Part shown: positions 28,331-38,902 of the stretch, piece after piece
Numbering within the stretch: position 1 is the stretch's first letter
Layout: each line of letters begins with the position of its first letter
Source: Alteromonas macleodii ATCC 27126
GTDB lineage: Bacteria; Pseudomonadota; Gammaproteobacteria; Enterobacterales; Alteromonadaceae
DNA length: 64,000 nucleotides
Assembly (NCBI RefSeq): GCF_000172635.2
Contig: NC_018632.1
Location: 4,464,001 to 4,528,000, forward strand
Direction of reading: 5' to 3'
Position numbers and translations under genes: made by a program
Notes under the pieces: model-generated
What the model was told of the DNA's origin: nothing
What the model saw: the letters and a program-made list of their open reading frames with translations, nothing else
Database searches by the model: none

Positions 28331-31300
28331 ATGAAAAAATTTTTACTGAAACTAATTATAGTTACTTCTTTAACTTGGCTAGCTTCACCCGTTTTCGCCG
28401 ACTGGACTGATATTGAAGAAATATCGATTAGCAAATCTCGACCTTTATTTGACAGAACGAACAGAGTCTACGTTGTTAATGTACAAATACAAAATGATAG
28501 TGATGAGGACATTCAAGGCCCTCTAAGAATGCTTGTTAAAAACGCTACCATTGGGGTGACGGGCGAGGATGGTCTAAGCGAAAGTGGTGCGCCATATTTT
28601 GTAGTTAGTGAAGCATCATTACCTGCTGGTCAAAGCGTCTCGGTTAAAACGACGTTTGAACCGAATCGAGCGAGGCTCGCCTTTGATGCTGTTATTCAAA
28701 AGGCAGAGCCTAACGTTGCAATTTATGCAGAGGCAGAGGGCGGGAGTGCCGGCACGCTACTGTTTAAAGGTAACGCCTTTAGTGTTATTGAGGGCGACCC
28801 TAGTTTCGTGACCATCAATGAAACAGACACTAATGCGCCAACCGATGATGCTCGTGTTATCGAACTTGAAGTCGCATTCCCTGATGCCGGAGAATATACG
28901 CTATATGCGAGAGTGCGTGTTGGCCCAAATACAGTTGAAGACGACAGCTTCTTTCTCCCTACTGAGTTTGGTAGAAATAATGGCTGGGAAACGCTTAATA
29001 ATATTACAGGATTTGTGGTGCCTGGAGAGCCGGGCTATGAAGCGAACAGTTTAGTTATCTCGGGAGGTTCAGCCGCAGGCAACGTGTGGAAATGGACACG
29101 GATAGCAGGCCCGACCTATACGGTACCTGATAATAGCTTAGATCAGGTGTTTCGATTTGCTGGTCGCGAAGATGGTTTAGCCATTGATAAGTTTGCATTT
29201 GCCAAAGAAGATCTTCTGTTCACTATAGAAGCTTTAGAAAATGGCCGTGCTGGTAACCTTATTGAACCGCCTCCACCTTTCGTTCCCGCTGGACCTCCAC
29301 TTGCTACAGGGCAAGAGAAATTCCTCGGGGGAGTTTGCTGTGGACGACAGCGACCTAACTTCGAAGCTTACTGGAATCAGGTTACGCCCGAAAATGCAGG
29401 CAAATGGGGATCAGTGGAAGGTACCAGAGATGTAATGAACTGGGCTGAGCTTGATGAAGCCTATGAGCTCGCCAAAGCCAACAACTTCCCTTATAAGCAT
29501 CACGTTCTCGTATGGGGGAATCAGCAGCCTGAATGGATAACAGATTTGCCTGCAGAGGAACAACTTGAAGAAATTCTGGAATGGTTTAATGCCGTAAACG
29601 CAAGATATGAAGCTATCGACTTTATTGAGGTGGTAAATGAATTTGATAATGATCCGCCAAATCTGGCCAATGATGGCCCAGGCTATATTGATGCGTTGCG
29701 TTTATTTGATCCGCAAACCACTTCGGAATTAATTAGCCAATTTGAAAATAATGGCTTATCAACGCCCGAAGCCACAAATAAAGCCGCTAAGTTCGACTGG
29801 ATCATCAATGCATTCCAGATGGCACGAAATATTTTCCCTTCAACTACCCGCTTGATGTTTAATGAGTATAATTTAATCAACTCTGCCTCTCGTACTGACC
29901 TTGCTATTGAATTAGCGAAGTTACTTCAAGCACGTGGACTACTTGATGACTTTGGCTTTCAAGGCCATGCTTTTTCTACAACTGGTCCTAACGAAGCTAT
30001 GTTAGAAAATCTCGATAGAATCGCGTCAGAAACAGGATTAGATGTTTACGTTACTGAGCTTGATATCGATGGCCCGACCGAGCTTATTCAATTACTGGAT
30101 TATCAAAGAATATTCCCCCTATTTTGGGAACATCCGGCAGTTAAAGGGATAACTATGTGGGGGTATTTACCGGGTCACTGGCGCGAAAATCAAGGTGCTA
30201 TATTAGCATTGGAAAACGGTTCGGAAAAACCTGCTCTGAAGTGGTTACGCAGTTACATGCGAGGCCTCTCTCCTACCATCACAAACCCGGGTCTGCTGGA
30301 GGTTAGCGCAGATGCACCAATCGGGACCTCTGTTATAGTACTTGAGTCTAAAACATTTGACGGCGTGGTTAACACCGAAGGTGAACCCGTCACTTGGTCA
30401 ATCTTAGGTGGCTCGGGTGAGGGGGAATTCACTATCGACAGTGAAACGGGTGAAATTACCACTACTGAAAATTTACGTTCTGCATTGAGAAATCTTTACG
30501 TACAAGTTGAGCAGGACGGCTACACCAGCTTGGTCTTGGATCTACAAATCTTCATTCCAGGTGACGACTTAGAGCCCGTTGTGATTGAGTACGATTTTCT
30601 GAATGATGTTCAAGGCTGGCGCGGTGATTATGGTACTGGAGCGTCTGTAGATTATGATGAGGCGGCACAGGCGGCTGTAATGATACCAGACTGGGCCGGT
30701 AACGCGAATGAGCAGGTGTATATTCGCGAGATAGCATTAACTGACCTAACCGATGCAACCGTGGACTATTCAGTAACGGTTTCTCAAACGCTTGCGGACG
30801 CAGGTCTAACGATTCAAGGCTTTATCCAAACCGGAGCGCCAAACTATACGCGTATGTATGGTGAGGCGTTTACGCCAGTGGCGGGCGAGAATACGTTCAG
30901 AATAAGCCCGCTGGATAATGGTAATGGTGACATTGAAATTATTGAACGAATAGGTTTTCAACTTAACGGGCCTTTAACCGGGGCGTTAGACGAAAACGTA
31001 TTGTTAAATAATGTGATTGTTACTATTCCTGTAACGGTTCCGGCGAGTAATGTAGTTGAATATGATTTTGAAGAAACTGTTGAAGGCTGGCAAGGCGAAT
31101 ACGGCACAACTGCAAATGTGGTGCACAACGCGCTGCGCGAATCGGCTGAATTACTTCCAAACGGTTCAAGTGCTTCACATAACTATATAGTCCAGTTTTC
31201 CCCTACTGATTATACAGGTGCAAGTCTAAAATATACGGTTACAGTAACCGAGGAGCAGGCCAACAATGGATTGACTGTGCAGGGCTATGTTCAGACAGGA

Positions 31301-31498
31301 GCGCCTAGTTACACACGACTGTACGGAAATATTCAAAATGTGGTGCCAGGTGAAAACGTCTTTACTTTCACTCCCGTTGACAATGGTAATGGAGACATCG
31401 CAAACGTTGAAAGGATAGCATTTCAAATTAATGGATCGTTTTCAGGCGCAAGTGAGGATACTGTGTTGCTTGATAACGTGCTAGTGACATTTCCTTAA
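28331..31498 (+). CDS. Multidomain GH10 endo-xylanase
   Basis: A 1055-residue secreted enzyme. After the signal peptide (ending VFA) comes a beta-sandwich region (about residues 25-305, with VAIYAEAEGGSAGTLLFKG and SFFLPTEFGRNNGWETLNN) like a carbohydrate-binding module. The GH10 barrel (about 328-645) has VTPENAGKWGSVEGTRD, KHHVLVWGN, acid/base Glu437 in VVNEFDND and nucleophile Glu576 in YVTELDI. Then a cadherin-like domain (about 655-750) and two homologous modules (about 755-900 and 910-1055), both with VEYDF...GW and TIQG/TVQG..QTGAP.YTR. It cuts the xylan backbone; the extra modules probably hold it on the polymer. An excellent terminator follows at 31531. Confidence 0.95.
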   Translation: MKKFLLKLIIVTSLTWLASPVFADWTDIEEISISKSRPLFDRTNRVYVVNVQIQNDSDEDIQGPLRMLVKNATIGVTGEDGLSESGAPYFVVSEASLPAGQSVSVKTTFEPNRARLAFDAVIQKAEPNVAIYAEAEGGSAGTLLFKGNAFSVIEGDPSFVTINETDTNAPTDDARVIELEVAFPDAGEYTLYARVRVGPNTVEDDSFFLPTEFGRNNGWETLNNITGFVVPGEPGYEANSLVISGGSAAGNVWKWTRIAGPTYTVPDNSLDQVFRFAGREDGLAIDKFAFAKEDLLFTIEALENGRAGNLIEPPPPFVPAGPPLATGQEKFLGGVCCGRQRPNFEAYWNQVTPENAGKWGSVEGTRDVMNWAELDEAYELAKANNFPYKHHVLVWGNQQPEWITDLPAEEQLEEILEWFNAVNARYEAIDFIEVVNEFDNDPPNLANDGPGYIDALRLFDPQTTSELISQFENNGLSTPEATNKAAKFDWIINAFQMARNIFPSTTRLMFNEYNLINSASRTDLAIELAKLLQARGLLDDFGFQGHAFSTTGPNEAMLENLDRIASETGLDVYVTELDIDGPTELIQLLDYQRIFPLFWEHPAVKGITMWGYLPGHWRENQGAILALENGSEKPALKWLRSYMRGLSPTITNPGLLEVSADAPIGTSVIVLESKTFDGVVNTEGEPVTWSILGGSGEGEFTIDSETGEITTTENLRSALRNLYVQVEQDGYTSLVLDLQIFIPGDDLEPVVIEYDFLNDVQGWRGDYGTGASVDYDEAAQAAVMIPDWAGNANEQVYIREIALTDLTDATVDYSVTVSQTLADAGLTIQGFIQTGAPNYTRMYGEAFTPVAGENTFRISPLDNGNGDIEIIERIGFQLNGPLTGALDENVLLNNVIVTIPVTVPASNVVEYDFEETVEGWQGEYGTTANVVHNALRESAELLPNGSSASHNYIVQFSPTDYTGASLKYTVTVTEEQANNGLTVQGYVQTGAPSYTRLYGNIQNVVPGENVFTFTPVDNGNGDIANVERIAFQINGSFSGASEDTVLLDNVLVTFP

Positions 31499-31530
31499 AG
31501 AATGATGTAGCCCCGGCTACTAGAAAAAGT

Positions 31531-31556
31531 AAACCCCTCTGACAAAAGAGGGGTTT
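31531..31556. terminator. Bidirectional terminator after the GH10 gene
   Basis: AAACCCCTCT and AGAGGGGTTT form a perfect 10-bp stem with a 6-base loop, 33 bases after the xylanase stop. T-rich flanks on both strands let it serve the convergent aldo/keto reductase gene as well. Confidence 0.88.
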
Positions 31557-31594
31557 ATTATTGAACTAATGACTTAAAATACAAAGGTTTTATA

Positions 31595-32575
31595 TTACAC
31601 TGGGCACCTAATTAGATTCGCTATTTTAGACTGGTATAGTTCATACAGTAATTTGTGACTTTCGCTTGAAAGAGGAGCGATAGTAGAAGCGTTTACGTTT
31701 TGCATAACCTGTTGTGCAGAGCTGGCTCCTGGAATTACAGTTGTTACTTCTTCATGGTCTAAAATCCACCGCATAGCGAAGTTTGCCATCGTTATTTCAG
31801 AGGGCTTTATCTGCTGCAACGCCTCTACCAATTTAAGACCTTCATTAAAATCAATTCCAGAAAAGGTTTCGCCAACACTGAAAGCTTCGCCATCTTTATT
31901 GTAGTTTCTATGGTCGGATTCAGCGAATGACGTTGAAGCGTTATACTTGCCACTTAATAAACCGCTGGCAAGGGGAAGGCGCGCAATAATACCAACTTGG
32001 TTTTCTTTGGCTACTTTGAATAAAGCATCTTTAGGAGCCTGTCTAAATAGGTTAAAAATAATTTGCAGAGAAGTTAGGTCTGGGTGTGCTACACACATCA
32101 TCGCTTCATCAATGGTTTCAACACTAGCGCCAAAATAATCGATAAGGCCTTCTTGTTGCATTTGTCTTAAGAAATCAAAAATGTGACCTTTTTCTAAAAC
32201 CGAAGGTGGTATGCAGTGAAGTTGAAGAAGATCAATTTTATCGCGACGCAGCCGATCACGAGAGCGTTGAATAGCGTCGCGCATATCTTGAAGCGTATAA
32301 CCACTGGGGTAGGTGCCTTCACCACGGCCGTATTTAGTGGCTATTTTTACGTCTGCTTTTGTTTGCTCCAGCCGTTCACCAAGAATAGACTCGCTTCGCC
32401 CCGCTCCGTATACATCAGCGGTATCGAAAAAAGTAATACCGTTTTCTAAGGCAGCTTCTATGATATGAATAGCATCTTTTATAGCGATTGGACCAAAATC
32501 TCCTCCCAATTGCCAGCATCCCAGACCAACTTCGCTCGCGAAAATAGAAGATTTGCCAAGTTTTCGTTGTTTCAT
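31595..32575 (-). CDS. Aldo/keto reductase
   Basis: A 326-residue NAD(P)H oxidoreductase of the aldo/keto reductase family. The catalytic tetrad regions are intact: Asp and Tyr in TFFDTADVYGAG, Lys in KIATKYG and His in LLQLHCIP. Length fits the single-barrel family, in the group near bacterial dehydrogenases acting on sugars (LGLGCWQLGGDFG, close to MKQRKLG openings). I start at MKQRKLG, since AAAGGG precedes it; an upstream GTG adds nine residues. It follows transketolase by 62 bases and may be co-transcribed with the pentose genes. A role in pentose or arabinose metabolism is likely but unproved. Confidence 0.85.
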   Translation of the reverse strand: MKQRKLGKSSIFASEVGLGCWQLGGDFGPIAIKDAIHIIEAALENGITFFDTADVYGAGRSESILGERLEQTKADVKIATKYGRGEGTYPSGYTLQDMRDAIQRSRDRLRRDKIDLLQLHCIPPSVLEKGHIFDFLRQMQQEGLIDYFGASVETIDEAMMCVAHPDLTSLQIIFNLFRQAPKDALFKVAKENQVGIIARLPLASGLLSGKYNASTSFAESDHRNYNKDGEAFSVGETFSGIDFNEGLKLVEALQQIKPSEITMANFAMRWILDHEEVTTVIPGASSAQQVMQNVNASTIAPLSSESHKLLYELYQSKIANLIRCPV

Positions 32576-32637
32576 ATTTTTCCCTTTAGATATCGTCTTC
32601 ACCGGTTAATTAAAGTGGTGTCCGCCCTTTCAGCCCC

Positions 32638-34653
32638 TTAAAAAGTGTTCCGTTTTGCGAGAGCTTTTCGAGCTTTTGCAATCACATTGTCCACGGTAAT
32701 GCCAAAGTGTGAGAACAGAACCTCGCCTGGTGCCGATTCCCCAAAGCTGTCCAGGCCAAGAATTTCCCCCGCAGGCCCCACGAACTTGTGCCAGTAATCG
32801 ACATGTGCGGCCTCTATGGCTAGCCTACATGTTACGTGAGGGGGCAATACCTGTTCTTGGTAAGTAGATTCTTGACGCAGAAATACACTTGGGCTGGGTA
32901 AGGATACGACACTGGCTTTAATATCGTGCAAGTTGATTAGTTGTTCAGCGGCTTCAACAGCAAGTGGGACTTCTGAACCAGTGGCAATGAGGATAATGTC
33001 AGGTTCGCCCTCGCAAGGGCGAAGAGTATAGCCACCTCTTTCAATCTTGTGTAATTGGTCATCGGTTCTTGCTTGGGGCTTCACACTTTGCCTACTAAAA
33101 ACTAAAGCGGTGGGGCCGTTTGAGCGCATAAGTGCTATCTTCCATGCTACCGCCGTCTCCGCAGCGTCGCAGGGCCGCCATGTATCCAAATTAGGCGTCA
33201 TACGCAGCGTGGCAAGTTGCTCAATTGGCTGGTGAGTAGGGCCGTCTTCGCCTTGACCGATTGAGTCATGGGTATAAACGAAAATATTAGGAAGGCCCAT
33301 TAATGCTGCCATTCGTACAGCATTTCGAGCATACTCCATGAAAATTAGAAAGGTAGCACAAAATGGTTTAAGACCACTGTGGATGCTAATTCCATTAGCA
33401 ATAGCAGTCATTCCAAATTCTCGCACTCCGTAAAACAGATAGTTTCCTGAAGCATTTTCTGCGGTTATCGGTTGAGATGAGTTCCACATGGTTAAATTGG
33501 ACCCCGACAAGTCAGCTGAGCCTCCGATTATTTCAGGTAAAAGATTCGCATAAAATTCAATAGCGTTTTGGGACGCTTTACGTGTTGCCATAGGTTGCAT
33601 TTCAGCTTGCGCTGAGTGGATGAAACTATTGGCGCTTTGTGAAAAGTCTTCTGGCAACTGGCCAACAGTGCGTCGTGTAAATTCGCTCGCTAGTCTAGGA
33701 TGCGCTTCATTAAACCTCTTGAATAAGGTATTCCACTCATTCTCCCACGCTGCGCCGGCCTCTCTGGCGTCCCACTCATTACAGATATCACTAGGGATAT
33801 CAAAAGGCTCATGATGCCAGTTGAGGGCTTTTCTCGTAGCCCGAATTTCACTTTCTCCGAGCGGTGAACCGTGGCTACTGTTTTTACCAGCCTTATTTGG
33901 CGACCCAGCACCAATCACCGTTTTACAGCAAATTAACGTGGGTTTGCCCGCGCACTTTTTCGCTTCTAAAATAGCATTGTCGATAGCCTCATGGTCGTGA
34001 CCATCAACGTTAGCGATAACTTGCCAGCCATAAGCTTGGAATCGGGCTTGCGTATCGTCAGTGAACCAGCCTTTCACTTCGCCATCTATTGAAATACCAT
34101 TGTCGTCCCAAAATACTATAAGCTTTTCCAATCCCAGCGTCCCTGCCAAAGAACAAGCCTCGTGGGAAATGCCTTCCATCAAGCAACCGTCGCCAGCAAA
34201 ACAATAGGTATAATGGTCAACTACCGCATATTCAGGTTTATTAAACTGTGCGGCCAAAACTTTTTCAGCAATAGCCATCCCCACAGCATTGGCAAGTCCT
34301 TGACCTAGCGGCCCAGTGGTGGTTTCTACCCCCGGGGTGTAGCTATATTCAGGATGCCCTGGCGTTTTAGAGTGTAGCTGACGAAATCGCTTTAGGTCGT
34401 CGATAGAAAGGTCATAGCCAGTTAGATGAAGCAGTGCATAGAGCAACATAGAACCATGACCGTTTGACAAAACAAATCTATCGCGGTTGAACCAGTCAGG
34501 GTTAGATGGGTTATGTCTGAGATGTTTTGTCCAGAGCGTATAGGCGATATCCGCCATTCCCAGAGGAGCTCCGGGATGACCAGACTGAGCTTTTTCTACC
34601 GCATCCATGCATAAAGCACGTACAGCATTAGCCATAGGGTTCGAAAATTTCAT
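32638..34653 (-). CDS. tkt: Transketolase
   Basis: A 671-residue thiamine-diphosphate enzyme of the non-oxidative pentose phosphate pathway. It transfers two-carbon units among sugar phosphates, using xylulose 5-phosphate made by XylB. Key blocks are [49 protein letters not shown], the cofactor motif [13 protein letters not shown], and [14 protein letters not shown] start at [14 protein letters not shown], which matches the family's beginning and has TTGGAAT upstream; a frame extending to 34755 adds 34 unconserved residues. It lies 104 bases after xylA on the same strand. A second housekeeping copy elsewhere is likely but cannot be seen. Confidence 0.95.
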   Translation of the reverse strand: MKFSNPMANAVRALCMDAVEKAQSGHPGAPLGMADIAYTLWTKHLRHNPSNPDWFNRDRFVLSNGHGSMLLYALLHLTGYDLSIDDLKRFRQLHSKTPGHPEYSYTPGVETTTGPLGQGLANAVGMAIAEKVLAAQFNKPEYAVVDHYTYCFAGDGCLMEGISHEACSLAGTLGLEKLIVFWDDNGISIDGEVKGWFTDDTQARFQAYGWQVIANVDGHDHEAIDNAILEAKKCAGKPTLICCKTVIGAGSPNKAGKNSSHGSPLGESEIRATRKALNWHHEPFDIPSDICNEWDAREAGAAWENEWNTLFKRFNEAHPRLASEFTRRTVGQLPEDFSQSANSFIHSAQAEMQPMATRKASQNAIEFYANLLPEIIGGSADLSGSNLTMWNSSQPITAENASGNYLFYGVREFGMTAIANGISIHSGLKPFCATFLIFMEYARNAVRMAALMGLPNIFVYTHDSIGQGEDGPTHQPIEQLATLRMTPNLDTWRPCDAAETAVAWKIALMRSNGPTALVFSRQSVKPQARTDDQLHKIERGGYTLRPCEGEPDIILIATGSEVPLAVEAAEQLINLHDIKASVVSLPSPSVFLRQESTYQEQVLPPHVTCRLAIEAAHVDYWHKFVGPAGEILGLDSFGESAPGEVLFSHFGITVDNVIAKARKALAKRNTF

Positions 34654-34757
34654 AATTATTCCAAAAAGATAATGAAGTGATGTTGATGAAAATCGAGTGA
34701 GAAGACTAAAGGTAAAAAGCGGGCTAGAAATTCTTCCAGCCCGCGATGTAGGCAAAA

Positions 34758-36077
34758 TTAGCCAAATAGTGCGCGGTTTAGTTTATTTTCGAGTAGCTCT
34801 TGTTGACCACTCACGGCTTTGGGCGCTAAGTTATTCGATACACAATGCTCTGCTAATGATTCTAAGCTGTGTTTACCACTATCAATTGCTTTACCTAAAT
34901 CACTCTGCCAGCCTTTATATCTTGCTTCTTTAGCTTGCGCCAGAAAGTCGTTCTCGATGATTTTTGCAGCTTTTCGTAACGCTAAGGCCATATGGTCCAT
35001 GCCCCCTATATGACCATGGAATAAATCTGCCGGGGCGCAGCTCTGGCGACGAAGTTTACAGTCAAAATTCAGTCCGCCAGTAGTAAAGCCACCATTTTTT
35101 AAGATTTCATACATGACCAACGTTAACTCATCAACAGCATTTGGAAACTGGTCAGTATCCCAGCCGTTTTGTGCATCACCACGATTAGCATCAATGCTGC
35201 CAAAAATACCTAATGCTATTGCTGTTGCTATTTCATGGTGAAAAGAGTGGCCAGCAAGCGTAGCGTGATTCGCTTCGATATTGACTTTGAACTCGTCCTC
35301 TAGCCCATAACGTTTTAGAAAACCATACACAGTGGCCGAGTCGTAGTCATACTGATGTTTTGTAGGCTCCTGAGGCTTAGGTTCGATGAGTAGCGTTCCT
35401 TTAAAGCCAATCTTATGCTTGTGCTCTGCGACCATGGTAAAGAAGCGCCCCAACTGTTCATCTTCCTTTTTAAGGTTGGTGTTAAGGAGACTTTCATAAC
35501 CTTCTCTTCCGCCCCATAGTACATAATTCTCACCACCCAACCGTTTGGTAGCGTTCATAGCATGGAAAACTTGTGTTGCGCCAAAAGTAAAAACTTCAGG
35601 ATTGGGGTTTGAGGCACCGCCAGCACAATATCTTGGGTGGCTAAATAAGTTCGCTGTACCCCATAAAAGCTTCAGTCCTGTTTGTGCTTGCTTCTCTTCA
35701 AGCACATCGACCATAGATGAAAAGTTGCTGACATACTCATTAATGCTGTCTCCGCCAGGCGCCACATCGGTGTCATGGAAACAATAATAAGGAACATTCA
35801 ATTTACTGAAAAAATCAAATGCGACATCAGCTTTTTCAACTGCGCGTTTCATGGGGTCGCCGTCTTTCAACCACGGTCTGCCAAAGGTGCCTTGACCAAA
35901 CACATCAGCGCCATCCCAACAAAAGTTATGCCAGTAACACGCTGCAAAACGCAGGTGTTCTGCCATGGTTTTTCCCAAAATAACCTCTTCGGGGTTATAG
36001 TAATGAAAAGCTAAATCGTTGTCTGATTCAGGTCCTTCATATTGAATAGGTTTAATATTTTCAAAATAAGCTGACAT
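34758..36077 (-). CDS. xylA: Xylose isomerase
   Basis: A 439-residue enzyme that isomerises xylose to xylulose. The catalytic pair His101 and Asp104 ([14 protein letters not shown]) aligns exactly in number with E. coli XylA. Metal ligands lie in [27 protein letters not shown], and GSIDANRGD...GWDTDQFP. It is a full-length class II type with the N-terminal extension (about 40 residues before EVILGKTM). The gene begins three bases after xylB ends, so the two are one operon. Together with xylB, tkt and the reductase it is transcribed leftward from the divergent promoter at 37566-37849. Confidence 0.97.
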   Translation of the reverse strand: MSAYFENIKPIQYEGPESDNDLAFHYYNPEEVILGKTMAEHLRFAACYWHNFCWDGADVFGQGTFGRPWLKDGDPMKRAVEKADVAFDFFSKLNVPYYCFHDTDVAPGGDSINEYVSNFSSMVDVLEEKQAQTGLKLLWGTANLFSHPRYCAGGASNPNPEVFTFGATQVFHAMNATKRLGGENYVLWGGREGYESLLNTNLKKEDEQLGRFFTMVAEHKHKIGFKGTLLIEPKPQEPTKHQYDYDSATVYGFLKRYGLEDEFKVNIEANHATLAGHSFHHEIATAIALGIFGSIDANRGDAQNGWDTDQFPNAVDELTLVMYEILKNGGFTTGGLNFDCKLRRQSCAPADLFHGHIGGMDHMALALRKAAKIIENDFLAQAKEARYKGWQSDLGKAIDSGKHSLESLAEHCVSNNLAPKAVSGQQELLENKLNRALFG

Positions 36078-36080
36078 AAT

Positions 36081-37565
36081 TTAGCGCTCCGTTGACGTTT
36101 GAGATAAAGGCGATACCGCTTGCTGAATAGCGGGATAAAGCGAAACGAATAGGTTTCGTCTTCGCTGATAAATTTGATGATGCTCTGCATTTGGGTTGTG
36201 GGTATCAACCAGAGGTGGCGATCCACACACATTTTGCACTTGACTGTTTTCGCAGGTTCCCAGTTGAGCCAACCTTGCAGCTCCTAGTGCTGGGCCGACA
36301 TCTCCTCCCTGCTTGTAAGAAAGTTTTAGGTTTAAGATATCCGCCATCATTTGTCGCCAATAGGCGCTTTTAGTGCCACCGCCAATTAAACAAATGTCAT
36401 TCGCAGAGGTACCTGAGGCATGAACAGCATCTACACCATCAGCCATAGCAAAACAAACCCCCTCCAAAACAGCGTAAGCCATATCTTTTGTGGAATGTTG
36501 GTGTGTAAGACCAATAAAGGCGCCAGATGCATTAGGGTCGTTGTGCGGCGTACGTTCACCACTTAAATATGGAAGGAAAAACGGCGCATTTTCCGACGGG
36601 CCGTCTTCATTTTCTAGCAAAGAAAGTACAGCTGGAACATCTTTTCCAACTACTGATTTGGCGAACCAGTCAAGGCAGCTGGCGGCACTTAGCATTACCG
36701 ACATTAAATGCCAGCGGTCAGGTAAGGCATGACAAAAGCTATGTACTGCTTTCTCAGGGAAGCTGCTGAATTGATCAGCTACGACAAAGTAGACGCCAGA
36801 GGTGCCCAGTGAAATCATGCCTTGACCAGGCTCAGTCAACCCAACGCCTATTGCGCCGGCTGCATTGTCTCCTGCACCGGCCACAATTGGGATTTCGTCC
36901 ATTCCCCACTTCCGGGCTAGCTCGGGTAATAATGTCCCCGTTACTTGGGGCCCCTCGACCAACTCTGGCATGTGCTTTTTCGTAAGCCCACATGCAGCCA
37001 AAAGCGATTCATCCCAACAGCGTTCTCGGGTGTTCATCCACATTGTGCCTGACGCATCTGACATATCAGAAAAGAACGTGCCGCACAGCCGAAATCTCAA
37101 ATAGTCTTTGGGCAAAAGCACTTTATGAATTCTCTCAAAATGCTTAGGTTCATTATTCTTGACCCACAGCAACTTGGGTGCAGTAAACCCTGGCATCATA
37201 ATATTGCCAGTCAGTCTTCGGCTGTCTGAAACAACCCCTTCAATTTCCAAACACTCCGCTTGGCATCGCCCATCGTTCCATAAAATTGCGGGCCTTATTA
37301 CGCTTCCAGCTTCATCTAATAAAGTAGCGCCGTGCATTTGCCCAGAGAGCCCTATCGCTTTTATCTGTGAAACGATATGAGACTGTGAAAGCTGGTCAAT
37401 AACCGACTCTACTGCTGACCACCAATCAAGTGGGTTTTGCTCAGACCATAGGGGGTTGGGACTGTTCACAGACAACGCCGCAGATTTCGTGTCGATGATA
37501 TTACCTGCGTCGTCCATAAGTGCCGCTTTTAAACCAGATGTTCCTAAATCGATCCCTAAATACAT
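36081..37565 (-). CDS. xylB: Xylulokinase
   Basis: A 494-residue FGGY kinase that phosphorylates xylulose. Residues 1-25 hold the ATP-binding start (MYLGIDLGTSGLKAALMDD), followed by GQMHGATLLDEAG, WNDGR (about 90-95), AGAGDNAAGAIGVGL and LIGGGTKSAYWRQMMADIL at the C-terminal domain. I start at MYLGIDLG (37565), since the family begins exactly there; an upstream ATG at 37583 adds six residues. It is the first gene of the leftward pentose operon. The last 40 residues are longer than in E. coli. Confidence 0.96.
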   Translation of the reverse strand: MYLGIDLGTSGLKAALMDDAGNIIDTKSAALSVNSPNPLWSEQNPLDWWSAVESVIDQLSQSHIVSQIKAIGLSGQMHGATLLDEAGSVIRPAILWNDGRCQAECLEIEGVVSDSRRLTGNIMMPGFTAPKLLWVKNNEPKHFERIHKVLLPKDYLRFRLCGTFFSDMSDASGTMWMNTRERCWDESLLAACGLTKKHMPELVEGPQVTGTLLPELARKWGMDEIPIVAGAGDNAAGAIGVGLTEPGQGMISLGTSGVYFVVADQFSSFPEKAVHSFCHALPDRWHLMSVMLSAASCLDWFAKSVVGKDVPAVLSLLENEDGPSENAPFFLPYLSGERTPHNDPNASGAFIGLTHQHSTKDMAYAVLEGVCFAMADGVDAVHASGTSANDICLIGGGTKSAYWRQMMADILNLKLSYKQGGDVGPALGAARLAQLGTCENSQVQNVCGSPPLVDTHNPNAEHHQIYQRRRNLFVSLYPAIQQAVSPLSQTSTER

Positions 37566-37849
37566 AACTACATTCCAGAACATAACCAGGCCGAAATGGT
37601 CATTCTTTTTATCGGCTATCGCAATTATGAAATGTGGAAATGAAATTCTTTAATTTTGTAATTTATTTGTTATTTAGTGGTTATTTCACTTTTTTGGAAA
37701 AGGTATAGGCTATGTTTTTTCAGTCAGATTTTTCGCAACACCAATATCCAAAATCATAATATCTGCGCCCTGTATTTGCGATTTACATTAATACTCAAAG
37801 TTCTTCCGAACTGACCTAAAGTCCTTTTAAATAATCACAGAGTAAAGAA
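37566..37849. promoter_or_regulatory. Divergent xylB / tal promoter region
   Basis: This 284-base AT-rich gap has no gene. On the minus strand CATAATTGCGATAGCCG (37629-37613) lies 48 bases before xylB; its CATAATTG core also occurs in the xylR/symporter region (19170-19177). An ATTTGTTA element (about 37666) resembles the direct repeat before the beta-helix gene. These are candidate XylR boxes; none is proven. Confidence 0.4.
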
Positions 37850-38803
37850 ATGAAAAATCAGTTAGATGCATTGAGGGATATGACTACCGTAGTTGCAGAT
37901 ACAGGAAACGTGGAAGCAATTAAAACGTATCGACCTTATGATGCCACTACCAACCCATCCTTAATTTTAAAAGCCACTACTTTGCCTCAATATCAGCATT
38001 TGATAGATAAATCAGTTAGCTGGGCAAGGGCACAGGCTAATAATAAGGAACAGCAAATTCTGCACGCCAACGACATGCTCTGTGTACTTATTGGTAAAGA
38101 AATAAGCGAGTTTGTACCTGGAAGAGTATCTACGGAAGTAGATGCTAGACTGTCCTTCAATACATTTTCCACTATAGATAAGGCTAAACAACTCGTAAAA
38201 CTATATGAGGAAGAAGGCGTCGACAAATCTCGTATTCTTATAAAGATAGCCTCGACATGGGAGGGAATTAAAGCCGCTGAGCAGTTAGAGCGAGAAGGCA
38301 TTAATTGTAACCTTACGCTTTTGTTTAACTTTGCGCAGGCACGAGCGTGTGCCGAAGCAAATGTGTTTTTGATATCCCCGTTCGTCGGCAGAATATTAGA
38401 CTGGTACAAGTCTCATCACAATATTGCTGAGTACTTACCTAACGATGACCCTGGAGTTAAATCGGTCACCGAAATCTATAATTATTATAAAGTTCATGGT
38501 TATAAAACCGTTGTTATGGGAGCGAGCTTTAGAAATATCGGTGAGATTCAGGCTTTGGCTGGGTGTGACAGATTAACTATTAGTCCAGAGCTTCTGGAGG
38601 CACTGGCAAACTGTTCAGATCCGCTACCTCGTATGCTTTGTGATACAAATGAGTACCAAGTTCCCCCTGCACCACTAGATGAGGCAACCTTTCGCTGGGA
38701 AATGAACCAAAACGCAATGGCGACAGAAAAGCTTGCTGAAGGCATACGCAACTTTGCTATCGATCAACAAAAGCTGGAAAACATGCTTGCTGACAGACTA
38801 TAG
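37850..38803 (+). CDS. tal: Transaldolase
   Basis: A 317-residue class I transaldolase, the same length as E. coli TalB. Lys132 in [11 protein letters not shown] forms the Schiff base, and the Asp in TTNPSL and the Glu in STWEG are intact. It moves three-carbon units from sedoheptulose 7-phosphate, working with transketolase to send pentose phosphates to fructose 6-phosphate. It diverges from xylB, so both are likely switched on by XylR. GTAAAG precedes the ATG. Confidence 0.97.
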   Translation: MKNQLDALRDMTTVVADTGNVEAIKTYRPYDATTNPSLILKATTLPQYQHLIDKSVSWARAQANNKEQQILHANDMLCVLIGKEISEFVPGRVSTEVDARLSFNTFSTIDKAKQLVKLYEEEGVDKSRILIKIASTWEGIKAAEQLEREGINCNLTLLFNFAQARACAEANVFLISPFVGRILDWYKSHHNIAEYLPNDDPGVKSVTEIYNYYKVHGYKTVVMGASFRNIGEIQALAGCDRLTISPELLEALANCSDPLPRMLCDTNEYQVPPAPLDEATFRWEMNQNAMATEKLAEGIRNFAIDQQKLENMLADRL

Positions 38804-38843
38804 GAAATACTGTGAGATAACGCCCTCATCTAGGTGTTACCAT

Positions 38844-38902
38844 TGATAGTTCCCCAAGTGTTTAAAGCGATATTGCAACAATGTTGAAACTGGGAACTAT
38901 CA
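38844..38902. terminator. 11-bp inverted repeat between tal and the epimerase gene
   Basis: TGATAGTTCCC (38844-38854) pairs perfectly with GGGAACTATCA (38892-38902). The right arm overlaps the stop codon of the convergent epimerase gene. Probably a shared 3'-end structure; the 37-base loop is unusually long. Confidence 0.5.
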
